Shown: in pieces, positions 1-5,689 of the stretch
How positions within the stretch are numbered: position 1 is the stretch's first letter
Layout of the letters: each line of letters opens with the position of its first letter
Assembly: GCA_937927525.1 (NCBI GenBank)
Contig: CALBDR010000260.1
Span: 1 to 7,626 of the forward strand
Direction of reading: 5' to 3'
Length of the DNA: 7,626 nucleotides
Origin: an uncultured Candidatus Melainabacteria bacterium
Lineage (GTDB): Bacteria; Cyanobacteriota; Vampirovibrionia; LMEP-6097
Notes under the pieces: generated by a model
Database searches by the model: none
What the model was told of the DNA's origin: nothing
What the model saw: only the letters and a program-made list of their open reading frames with translations
Position numbers and translations under genes: made by a program

Positions 1-2364
1 GGTTTAGTGAAAGCTAGTCACTGTGGTGTTTTCGATGGTGTTAATGATTTAGTCTCTGTGCCTCACTCAGATGATTTCAATTTCGGAACGGGATCTTTCA
101 CTCTTATTGCTAATATCGCACCAGCAAGTGATGGTTCGTTTAGAGTTTTAATGGGTAAAGGGTCGTACCTTAGTGCTGATAACTTTAGACTTTTTTTAGA
201 TAGTGAAAACAGAATAAGAATATTTTGGGGTTCAGATGCACAACCATACCCAGGAAGCACTTTTAGTGTTCTTAATGGTGAAGAAGTTACAGTAGCTGCG
301 GGTATCGACAGTTCCACTAATGAAGTATTTTATTATAAGGATGGTTTTGAAGAAACTTCTTCTGTAACTGTTCAAAATTTAAGCGGCACTCAACCATTTA
401 GAATGGGTCATCACACTAATGCATCTTATGCGTATGATGGCAAGATGTACGGTGTTGGTGTTTACAATGTCAGATTAACTAAGGCTCAAATGGACGAAGT
501 TCGAGCGGGGACTATTTTACCTACTGGTATCACTGAAGATGATCTAGTTGCTTTTTATCCGTATGGCGAAGGTGATAGCACTACTATTTACAACGCAAAA
601 GAAAATGCTCACCATGGTACTGCTACAAATATAACTACTGGTACATTCTGGGGATCTACTCAAGACACGTTCCATTACAATATCGAAAATGGATTTAGTA
701 ATGCAAATAATTTTTACAGTTACTCTGAAGAAATAGACAATGCTTATTGGACAAAGACGCGCGCTTCAATAACTTCGGATGCAACTACCGATCCAAACGG
801 GGGGTCAACTGCTGATAAATTAGTAAGTGATACAACTCCTGCAGAAAGTCATTATTGTGCAAAAACAGTGTCACTAGAGAGTGGTGTTTATACTGTATCT
901 CTCTATGCAAAAGCGTCTGAAAAAGATTGGTTGGTTATATATAATACAACTCAGGCAGAAGGAAAGTCTTATGATTTAACTAATGGTGTTTTAGGGTCTG
1001 ATTTTGTTGGGGCTCCTGATGATGCTGCGATAGAAGATATTGGCGATGGGTGGTATAGGTGTTCTATGACATTTACAACTGCTAGCGCAACAAATAATAT
1101 CATTTTCTATATTGCTGAAGATGACAATGATGCTATTTTTGATGGTGACGGAACTAGCGGGATTTTTATTTGGGGTGCGCAATTAAGTAAAAGCGGAAGT
1201 GTTATAGATTATTATAAAACGGAAGATATTGCGCCGGGACAAAGTAAAGTACCTGCTTTATTAGATGGTTCTACAGATGCTCTTGGTAATGCTATTACTA
1301 ACCCTGCTGTAGCGGTACACAATAATGCAGAAACACAAATAGATTTCACTAATGGTGTAGCTGCTCCGTGGACTACGCAGGCTTATAGAGGTTATGCAGA
1401 AGTTACGTCAGCTTCTAGTCAAATTAATTTCTCTGATTTAACAGGTATAACAGTTTCTAGTTATACATTCCAAGACACAGATTCTAGCCCTAGTGTTAGC
1501 GGCAATAATATAGTGTTTGGTTCTGATGGTGATATTAGAACTGTTACTTTGTCTAATGGCGCTGTAATTGATTTAACTGCTGGTAAGTTTTTAGATACTT
1601 CTGGTAATAATTTCCACCCTACTGGTTTAACTAGTATTACGCAAAGCACTTACACAGTACCAACTGCTTACAGTTTTGGAGATAGATTGTTGAATTATGC
1701 AGAGTTTAATGGAACAAGTAGTATTATAGATATTCCATCTTCTGTAACCTTTGATATGACACAATCTTGGGATTTATCGTTTACAGTAAGCTTAAATGCA
1801 GACTCAGATGATTATAGTATTTTGGGTGCTATAACAACATCAGAACATACTATTAGATATAGAGCTGGTTCTTCAAACTGGGATTTAGCATTTGGAGGTT
1901 TTACTGATGGTGTTGATGCTTGGAGAAATATTCCTAACAGTGAAATGTCTATTAATACTGAATACGATATTCAAATAACTTGGAATGGTGTTAGTGAACT
2001 TGAATTTTTTATGAATGGTGTATCAATTGGTACTAAAACTTTAACTAACCCCGTTTCTAGTTTTACTGGTTTAGTAATTGGTAGAAGGGGGGGTAGTTTA
2101 GCATCATTTTTAGATGGAAATTTGAGTAACTTCATTTTAAAACAAAATGGAGCAACTGTTATAAATTATCCACTAAAATCAAACTCATTAGATACCTCAG
2201 GTAACAATAATCACGGAACTGCTACTGATGTAACATTTAATAGTCAAACTAACCACTACAAAAAAGAAGTCAGTGCGGTTCGAGAAAATGACTTTACTTT
2301 ATTCCAAGTAGGTTTAGATTCTACAGATGACGGAACAATGACAACAGAAGGATATACCAACTAA
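1..2364 (+). CDS. Modular LamG / carbohydrate-binding tail-type protein (5' partial)
   Basis: Probable virion surface protein (tail fibre, spike or other receptor-binding part). The reading frame is open to base 1, so the gene very likely begins upstream; the GTG at 7 falls just before a LamG-like opening (FDGVNDLVSVP) and is not convincing as a start. Counting from that GTG, residues about 8-170 form a LamG/concanavalin-A-like sandwich ending in YDGKMYGVGVYNVRLT. Residues about 235-408 resemble the carbohydrate-binding module common in phage structural proteins (NFYSYSEEIDNAYWTK, later GDGWYRCSMTF and IFIWGAQL). Residues about 561-745 form a second LamG-like domain (AEFNGTSSIIDIPSS to GLVIGRRGG). 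A short motif of the form SGNNxHGTATxVT recurs near residues 194-210, 529-541 and 730-744. Composition is rich in T, S, N and D, with no obvious signal peptide or membrane span. It is followed 12 bases later by the next gene. The domain type is fairly secure; the exact structural role is inferred. Confidence 0.75.
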   Translation, partial: GLVKASHCGVFDGVNDLVSVPHSDDFNFGTGSFTLIANIAPASDGSFRVLMGKGSYLSADNFRLFLDSENRIRIFWGSDAQPYPGSTFSVLNGEEVTVAAGIDSSTNEVFYYKDGFEETSSVTVQNLSGTQPFRMGHHTNASYAYDGKMYGVGVYNVRLTKAQMDEVRAGTILPTGITEDDLVAFYPYGEGDSTTIYNAKENAHHGTATNITTGTFWGSTQDTFHYNIENGFSNANNFYSYSEEIDNAYWTKTRASITSDATTDPNGGSTADKLVSDTTPAESHYCAKTVSLESGVYTVSLYAKASEKDWLVIYNTTQAEGKSYDLTNGVLGSDFVGAPDDAAIEDIGDGWYRCSMTFTTASATNNIIFYIAEDDNDAIFDGDGTSGIFIWGAQLSKSGSVIDYYKTEDIAPGQSKVPALLDGSTDALGNAITNPAVAVHNNAETQIDFTNGVAAPWTTQAYRGYAEVTSASSQINFSDLTGITVSSYTFQDTDSSPSVSGNNIVFGSDGDIRTVTLSNGAVIDLTAGKFLDTSGNNFHPTGLTSITQSTYTVPTAYSFGDRLLNYAEFNGTSSIIDIPSSVTFDMTQSWDLSFTVSLNADSDDYSILGAITTSEHTIRYRAGSSNWDLAFGGFTDGVDAWRNIPNSEMSINTEYDIQITWNGVSELEFFMNGVSIGTKTLTNPVSSFTGLVIGRRGGSLASFLDGNLSNFILKQNGATVINYPLKSNSLDTSGNNNHGTATDVTFNSQTNHYKKEVSAVRENDFTLFQVGLDSTDDGTMTTEGYTN

Positions 2365-2376
2365 AGGAAAAGAATT

Positions 2377-2928
2377 ATGGCGCAGACACCAAAAATGTTT
2401 AATAGCAATCCACCGATAGTAAAGCTACCGATGGCAAAGTACACGGAGTATTTGGCATTGTCTAATAATGCTGACTCAAGAAAAATACTGGCGCACCAAT
2501 TAGATTTGCAAACATCTAAGTCTAATACTGATAATCCAGGGTACATCACCATTTACAATGTCAGCGATTATTCTACTTTCAGTATGACAACAGTATTATT
2601 CTTGCATACAGAGGGTATAACTACTGAACAATACCCAGCATGGATTGAGCTTACTGACGCTCAGATGTCTGATTCTGTGCCTGAAGGGATTCCAGGTAGA
2701 ACTTACTTAGATGAAAACGAAGATGAGTTAGTTCATACTTGGACTACGTGGTCAACGTTTTATGGTAGAACTCCGATTGACTTATCTAATGGCAATAAAG
2801 CAATAGAGTTATCAGATGGACGCAAGCACTTTGGTTCTGCTGAGTTTACTATCCTAGCTGCTGTACCTTATACAGTGCTTGACAAACTATCATTACAGGC
2901 AAAGTTACCTACCCCGGAAGGTCTATGA
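2377..2928 (+). CDS. Hypothetical phage protein, 183 aa, between tail and lysin genes
   Basis: I do not recognise this family. The ATG at 2377 is preceded by AAGGAA at 2364-2369, a good Shine-Dalgarno at normal spacing, and starts 12 bases after the tail gene stop, so the two are probably co-transcribed. The product is soluble-looking and acidic to neutral, with no signal peptide, membrane segment or cysteine. It is rich in T, S, Y and D like the upstream tail protein, and alternating hydrophobic stretches (YITIYNV, FSMTTVLFLH, AEFTILAAVPYTVL) suggest mainly beta structure. Its stop overlaps the start of the M15 peptidase (ATGA at 2925-2928), which implies translational coupling. Position suggests a small virion component or tail-fibre accessory protein, but this rests on context only. 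Confidence 0.8.
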   Translation: MAQTPKMFNSNPPIVKLPMAKYTEYLALSNNADSRKILAHQLDLQTSKSNTDNPGYITIYNVSDYSTFSMTTVLFLHTEGITTEQYPAWIELTDAQMSDSVPEGIPGRTYLDENEDELVHTWTTWSTFYGRTPIDLSNGNKAIELSDGRKHFGSAEFTILAAVPYTVLDKLSLQAKLPTPEGL

Positions 2929-3362
2929 GATTAAGCAATCACTTCACGCTAAAAGAGTTTACACGCTCTGCTATAGCAACACAGAACAATTTACCTAATA
3001 ACCCTAGCTCCGAGCAGATACAAAACTTAAGGCTAGTGGCTCATTCCATGGAAGTGATTCGTGCTATGGCTGGTAATATTCCTATTATTCCAGATAGTGT
3101 TTATCGTAGTCCTGAAGTGAATCAATATGTTGGTGGTAGCTCAACATCGCGTCACATGGCGGGCTTAGCTATTGACTTTACTATTGCTGGTTATACAGTG
3201 AAGCAGGTAATTGATTTAATCCAAATGTCAAATGTGCCGTTTCATAAATGTATCAACGAGCATGATTGCTGGGTACATTGGTCATTCCCTAGATTGGGAG
3301 AGAAAGCTATTTGCCAACAATGGCTTAAAGATAGTGAAGGGTATCATTTAATACAGGTATAA
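2925..3362 (+). CDS. M15_3-type zinc peptidase, probable endolysin
   Basis: Predicted murein peptidase that would cleave cell-wall peptide cross-links at lysis. At 145 aa it consists of the catalytic domain alone, the usual size for M15 lysins of phages infecting Gram-negative hosts. Visible family features are an N-terminal NHFTLKEFTRS segment (residues 5-15), YRSPEVN (60-66), the SRHMAGLAIDF motif (75-85) giving zinc ligands H77 and D84, E112 as the likely catalytic base, and WVHWSF (116-121) with H118 as the third ligand. All key residues are present, so it should be active. There is no signal peptide, so it would need a holin-like partner to reach the wall. The start overlaps the previous stop (ATGA) and GGAAG lies just upstream. 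The last codons (LIQV, stop) differ from two further copies of this 3' end at 3658-3741 and 4794-4811. Release of virions through D-Ala-D-Ala or L-Ala-D-Glu cleavage is inferred from relatives. Confidence 0.85.
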   Translation: MRLSNHFTLKEFTRSAIATQNNLPNNPSSEQIQNLRLVAHSMEVIRAMAGNIPIIPDSVYRSPEVNQYVGGSSTSRHMAGLAIDFTIAGYTVKQVIDLIQMSNVPFHKCINEHDCWVHWSFPRLGEKAICQQWLKDSEGYHLIQV

Positions 3363-3381
3363 TATACCTATAAAAAAGAAT

Positions 3382-3531
3382 CTTAGTAATCCATTGTTTT
3401 GCAGATATTGAAAATCTATTATTACCTGAACGATTTTTAATTCCCTCGAATTCGAGGGAATTAAAATCTTCATTATTAATAGACTCCCAAATCCCTAAAA
3501 ACTCTAAAGTATCTTTATTCCTTATGGTCCA
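3382..3531 (-). pseudogene. KilA-N domain remnant (about 50 codons, no start or stop of its own)
   Basis: This region was read on the minus strand in the frame whose codons have low coordinates of the form 3n+1. It gives an uninterrupted stretch containing RNKDTLEFLGIWE, NNEDFNSLEFEGIKN, and GNNRFSISAKQWI. This matches the core of KilA-N proteins (phage DNA-binding / antirepressor-like), whose usual order is W-x-R-N-x-x-T-x-EFLG-x-WE, then NxxFNxxEF, then a GxNxF...WI block. The similarity starts at a tryptophan codon at 3529-3531 and stops after WITK near 3382, where the sequence runs into the region behind the lysin stop. Both the N-terminal part and the second half of the domain are missing, and no ATG or RBS precedes it, so it is a fragment. 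It has the same orientation as the methyltransferase. Confidence 0.65.
3435..3466. repeat. Perfect 32-bp palindrome (16-bp arms, no spacer)
   Basis: The left arm TTTTAATTCCCTCGAA at 3435-3450 is followed directly by its exact reverse complement TTCGAGGGAATTAAAA at 3451-3466. Symmetry breaks at the next base on both sides. It lies inside the KilA-N remnant, covering the codons for FNSLEFEGIK. No clean T tract follows the stem on either strand, so a terminator role is doubtful. It could be a bidirectional hairpin, a dimeric protein site, or the product of template switching that perfected an imperfect palindrome. Confidence 0.9.
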
Positions 3532-3588
3532 AAGAAGCCTGGTACTAAGAAAAACATTGGAAATAAAAGACCACCTAAAGCTAAATAG
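3514..3588 (+). pseudogene. Possible 3' tail of a lost + strand gene (lysine-rich C terminus)
   Basis: From 3514 the + strand reads FIPYGPKKPGTKKN and then a further basic run ending KRPPKAK and TAG at 3586-3588. The frame is closed by TAA at 3505-3507 and has no start codon or RBS. The basic, proline-containing composition resembles real protein C termini rather than random AT-rich sequence. The first few codons overlap the edge of the KilA-N remnant, so the true junction lies somewhere around 3529-3540. No family is recognised, and chance cannot be excluded. Confidence 0.3.
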
Positions 3589-3594
3589 ATTTAT

Positions 3595-3663
3595 TTAAGG
3601 TAGTTTTAATTCCAAATAGTCTATAGTGAAATCTTGTTTCTGTTCGATTTTTTCTAGGTGCAT
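3595..3663 (-). pseudogene. Possible 3' tail of a lost minus-strand gene
   Basis: On the minus strand, 3663 down to 3595 reads MHLEKIEQKQDFTIDYLELK, then LP and TAA (stop at 3595-3597). The amino-acid pattern is protein-like. The first codons overlap the start of the second lysin copy, so the ATG at 3663-3661 may be accidental; no good RBS precedes it. The stop lies only six bases from the TAG of the + strand tail ending at 3588, the arrangement expected if this segment is a captured junction of two convergent genes. The family is not recognised, and the stretch is too short to be certain. Confidence 0.3.
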
Positions 3664-3741
3664 TGGTCATTCCCTGCTTTAGGTGAAAAAGCTATTTGTC
3701 AGTATCTAATGAAAGATGATACTGGTTATTATTTAATGTGA
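3658..3741 (+). pseudogene. Second, diverged copy of the lysin 3' end
   Basis: This stretch encodes VHWSFPALGEKAICQ followed by YLMKDDTGYYLM and TGA (3739-3741). It aligns without gaps to residues 117-143 of the M15 peptidase at 3273-3353. By my count 19 of 27 residues and about 57 of 81 bases match, and at least seven of the differences are silent. The codon at the place of W116 is TAG (3655-3657), and similarity ends there, so it is a tail fragment without a start. The level and pattern of divergence indicate that it came from a homologous gene in another phage, not from a fresh tandem duplication. Its last bases overlap the end of the convergent methyltransferase gene. Confidence 0.85.
3723..3740. 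repeat. Direct repeat bounding the methyltransferase cassette, copy A
   Basis: TGGTTATTATTTAATGTG matches 4794-4811 at 17 of 18 bases. It contains the last sense codons of the second lysin copy and, on the minus strand, the stop codon of the methyltransferase (TAA at 3735-3733). A related 14-base stretch (13/14) occurs in the intact lysin at 3339-3352. Confidence 0.85.
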
Positions 3742-4680
3742 AGTGGTTAAAGTTTCAAGTAAGCAATTTGCCACATATTTAACGACTGGTACAACAACTG
3801 AATTACCGAACTGTTTGTATGCCCTAGTATTGCTACAAACTATCTTATAGCTATCTGGATACCCCATTATCCTTGCACATTCACGAGGAGTTAATCGGCG
3901 AGGGTTTTTATCTTTTTGAGGTATTAAAATCTCTGAACCATCTTTGTGATATCTTGCCGATAAAGTCCTAGCTGTGCCATTTAGATCAACTAACCCAAAG
4001 CCAAATCCATGTCCTTTGGCTCTGTGCTTTTCAGCGTGATTCTGTAAATATTGCCATAAGCGATCTGTAAGTGTATATTTATCTTCAACTTTTTCTTCTA
4101 AAATTGACTTAATACTTGGTAAAGAGGAATAGTCCAAGTCATTAAACTTAAAAGGGATAGGATTCTTAAAGCCTACAATAAAAATTCTTTGTCTTTTTTG
4201 TGGAACGAAGCAAGACGAATCTATGACTTTGTGGTAAATCGTATAGTTTAAATCATTTATCAAGACGTCTTGAATAGTTTTAAATGTATTACCTTTGTCA
4301 TGACTAACTAAGTTTTTAACATTTTCCAATATAAAAGCTCTAGGCTGTTTATCGTTAATAATTCGAGCAACTTCAAAAAATAAATTACCTTGGGTTTTAT
4401 GCGCAAAGCCATGAGCATAGCCAAGAGAGTTCATTTTACTGACACCTGCCAAACTAAAAGGTTGGCACGGGAAACCTGCGCATAAGATGTCGTGGTCTGG
4501 TATCTTATCACTCGTGACCTGAGTAATATCTCCTGTTGGTATATCTCCAAAATTAGCAGAATAAGTTTGTTGAGCAAATTTATCCCACTCAGAACTGAAA
4601 ACACAATCAGCACCAAGGCTTTCTAGTGCTAGCCTGAAACCACCAATACCAGCAAATAAATCTATAAATCTCAAAGACAT
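3733..4680 (-). CDS. DNA (cytosine-5-)-methyltransferase, solitary
   Basis: Transfers a methyl group from S-adenosylmethionine to carbon 5 of cytosine in a short DNA target. The 315-residue length is typical. The conserved blocks appear in order: motif I FIDLFAGIGGF (5-15) for cofactor binding, motif IV GFPCQPFS with catalytic C72, motif VI ENV (119-121), motif VIII QKRQR (161-165), motif IX RRLTPRECARIMGYPD (261-276) and motif X FGNSVVVPVV (291-300). The variable target-recognition region is about residues 172-258; I cannot read the target sequence from it. No restriction endonuclease gene is in the window, so the likely role is protecting phage DNA from host restriction, or epigenetic regulation. 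The ATG at 4680 has only a weak RBS (TAAGAA). The last codons and stop fall inside the direct repeat at 3723-3740, and the gene converges on the lysin-tail fragment. It appears intact and to have arrived as cargo. Confidence 0.95.
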   Translation of the reverse strand: MSLRFIDLFAGIGGFRLALESLGADCVFSSEWDKFAQQTYSANFGDIPTGDITQVTSDKIPDHDILCAGFPCQPFSLAGVSKMNSLGYAHGFAHKTQGNLFFEVARIINDKQPRAFILENVKNLVSHDKGNTFKTIQDVLINDLNYTIYHKVIDSSCFVPQKRQRIFIVGFKNPIPFKFNDLDYSSLPSIKSILEEKVEDKYTLTDRLWQYLQNHAEKHRAKGHGFGFGLVDLNGTARTLSARYHKDGSEILIPQKDKNPRRLTPRECARIMGYPDSYKIVCSNTRAYKQFGNSVVVPVVKYVANCLLETLTTSH

Positions 4681-4714
4681 AATTTTTTCTTACTGCACTA
4701 AGACATACGATTTG

Positions 4715-4776
4715 GATAAAATTAAGGAACCAGATCCAGCTCGACCGTCGCTAATCCCGACGGTCGTAATTTTATC
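4715..4776 (+). terminator. Strong stem-loop with T-rich 3' flank, inside a larger inverted repeat
   Basis: CGACCGTCG at 4742-4750 pairs exactly with CGACGGTCG at 4758-4766 around a 7-base loop, and TAATTTTATC follows. This suits an intrinsic terminator for + strand transcripts. The T-rich flank itself pairs with GATAAAATTA at 4715-4724, so an outer 10-bp arm encloses the GC-rich stem with 17 unpaired bases on the left. On the minus strand the same structure would lie in the methyltransferase leader, about 35 bases or more before its ATG. No intact + strand gene ends just before it, so its present function is open. Confidence 0.5.
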
Positions 4777-4793
4777 TTCGTCTAATTTGGAAT

Positions 4794-4811
4794 TGGTTAT
4801 CATTTAATGTG
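4794..4811. repeat. Direct repeat bounding the methyltransferase cassette, copy B (third lysin-end copy)
   Basis: TGGTTATCATTTAATGTG matches 3723-3740 at 17 of 18 bases. On the + strand it reads GYHLMWSK and TGA (4795-4821), the same lysin C-terminal pattern as GYHL in the intact gene. On the minus strand it supplies the last codons and stop (TGA at 4802-4800) of the coiled-coil membrane protein gene. It probably marks the ancestral junction of the lysin with that convergent gene. Confidence 0.8.
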
Positions 4812-5102
4812 GAGCAAGTGAAGTATCTTATCCCAGCTAGCTGATAGTAGTTCTAGTACGCCAGTAAAGATTACTGAGATTGCAACTACAACACCTGATA
4901 AAAACGATTTACTGTTTTTAAAACTGGTAGCTAATGTGGTTATGTCTTGAGCAACCGAGCCAACGTGTCTGCGGATCTGCTTTAGGTCATGCTTGATTTC
5001 TGTGTTATCAGCAATAATTTGTTTCATTTCTGTTTCTAGCACAGCGATACGTTCGCCATGGTTTTCTAGTGTTTCTATTTTACTACACGGATATTCGCTC
5101 AT
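4800..5102 (-). CDS. Coiled-coil plus C-terminal transmembrane protein (XhlA/holin-like lysis accessory)
   Basis: Small predicted membrane protein of 100 aa. Residues about 8-58 form a heptad-like amphipathic helix (KIETLENHGERIAVLETEMK and onward), then a polar linker, one hydrophobic span at about 67-87 (FLSGVVVAISVIFTGVLELL) and a short tail. This architecture matches haemolysin XhlA-type and other phage lysis accessory proteins that sit in the inner membrane and help a holin or endolysin. I chose ATG at 5102 because it overlaps the upstream stop as TAATG, which suggests coupling; a TTG at 5111 in the same frame would add three residues. Its gene runs towards the lysin, so the lysis functions are split over two strands. 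The membrane topology is well supported; the lysis role is inferred from shape and neighbours. Confidence 0.7.
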   Translation of the reverse strand: MSEYPCSKIETLENHGERIAVLETEMKQIIADNTEIKHDLKQIRRHVGSVAQDITTLATSFKNSKSFLSGVVVAISVIFTGVLELLSASWDKILHLLHIK

Positions 5103-5476
5103 TATTTCCAACCCCAGTTCTTAAACTTGTTATATACCTTTACCGCTTGGTGCATTAATGTACGTTTCCACCAAGGCACACCCTCTGCTTTTAGTATTAA
5201 TGCAAAAATTTTGTGAGTGTCTTTCTGTGTACGCTCTTTTGTTTCACAATAATAGTCGTGAATAACAGCAGCTTCAATAAAGTCAGGTCTAAACTTGCCA
5301 CCGATTAAAGGTTGCGCCCAACCAGGAGTAGAAGTTCCGTCAGATTTGTATCCCCGTGGTGCTGTCCATTTGCGCCCAGTTTTAATCTCGGTAACAGTAA
5401 AATCTCTATCAAGTTTAAAGTGAATATTATCACTTAACCAGTTACCTGATAGTTGGTTATAAGCAAGACCACTCAT
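5102..5476 (-). CDS. DUF1353 family phage protein
   Basis: The 124-residue product carries the DUF1353 pattern: an N-terminal beta segment (HFKLDRDFTVTEI), then WTAPRGYKSDGTSTPGWAQP (residues 37-56), then the conserved AAVIHDYYC core with an H-D pair, and a helical C terminus with WWKRTLMHQAVKVY. Length is usual for the family, which is common in phages and prophages, often close to lysis or tail genes. Biochemical function is unknown to me and none is claimed. No clear Shine-Dalgarno precedes the ATG at 5476, and the gap to the preceding gene is 21 bases, so translation may depend on coupling. Its stop overlaps the ATG of the coiled-coil membrane protein, which points to joint expression with a lysis-type protein. 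There is no signal peptide or membrane segment. Confidence 0.75.
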   Translation of the reverse strand: MSGLAYNQLSGNWLSDNIHFKLDRDFTVTEIKTGRKWTAPRGYKSDGTSTPGWAQPLIGGKFRPDFIEAAVIHDYYCETKERTQKDTHKIFALILKAEGVPWWKRTLMHQAVKVYNKFKNWGWK

Positions 5477-5497
5477 TACTAGATTATATTACGGATT

Positions 5498-5689
5498 TTA
5501 GTTTACTTGAGCTTTAACGATCAAATCTAACATTGGAATTACATACTTCTGTAATAGATCCAACGGTTCAGGTCGATGCAATAAAACCTTTTGCTTACCT
5601 CTAGTTTCTTCAACAGGTGTAGCTTCTTTCTTTAACCCGTAAATTAAATGCTGGAGCTTGACTACTGTAAATGGATCATTGAGCTTCAT
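5498..5689 (-). CDS. Small hypothetical protein, 63 aa
   Basis: Family not recognised. The frame could start at GTG 5710 (70 aa, MRGWKLG...) or ATG 5689 (63 aa, MKLNDPFTVVKLQHLIYGLK). I prefer the ATG because AGGGGA lies about 12 bases upstream, while the GTG has no usable RBS; the choice is not firm. The start overlaps the 3' end of the winged-helix gene by 14 bases, typical of coupled phage genes. The product is basic and mostly helical in appearance, with a C-terminal hydrophobic helix (LLQKYVIPMLDLIVKAQ) that is too short and interrupted to be a secure membrane span. It lies within the run from the HNH gene to the holin-like gene and is probably co-expressed with it. Confidence 0.55.
   Translation of the reverse strand: MKLNDPFTVVKLQHLIYGLKKEATPVEETRGKQKVLLHRPEPLDLLQKYVIPMLDLIVKAQVN

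Noticed and set aside
3355..3369. AGGTATAATATACCT inverted repeat containing a TATAAT on the + strand, just at the lysin stop
   Set aside because: No -35 hexamer at proper spacing and no + strand gene downstream; the 7-bp AT-rich arms lack a T tract, so neither a promoter nor a terminator is supported.
3363..3732. Group I intron or intein splitting the lysin gene
   Set aside because: The first lysin copy is complete with its own stop, the second fragment has diverged in sequence, and no intron core or splice-like residues are apparent; tail duplication by recombination fits better.
4715..4776. Integron attC site
   Set aside because: The hairpin lacks the paired GTTRRRY / RYYYAAC core sites and no integrase is present.
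4682..4805. Open + strand frame running through the stem-loop before the methyltransferase (FSYCTKTYDLDKIK and onward)
   Set aside because: No start codon or RBS and no recognisable family; the strong hairpin explains the base pattern better than coding does.
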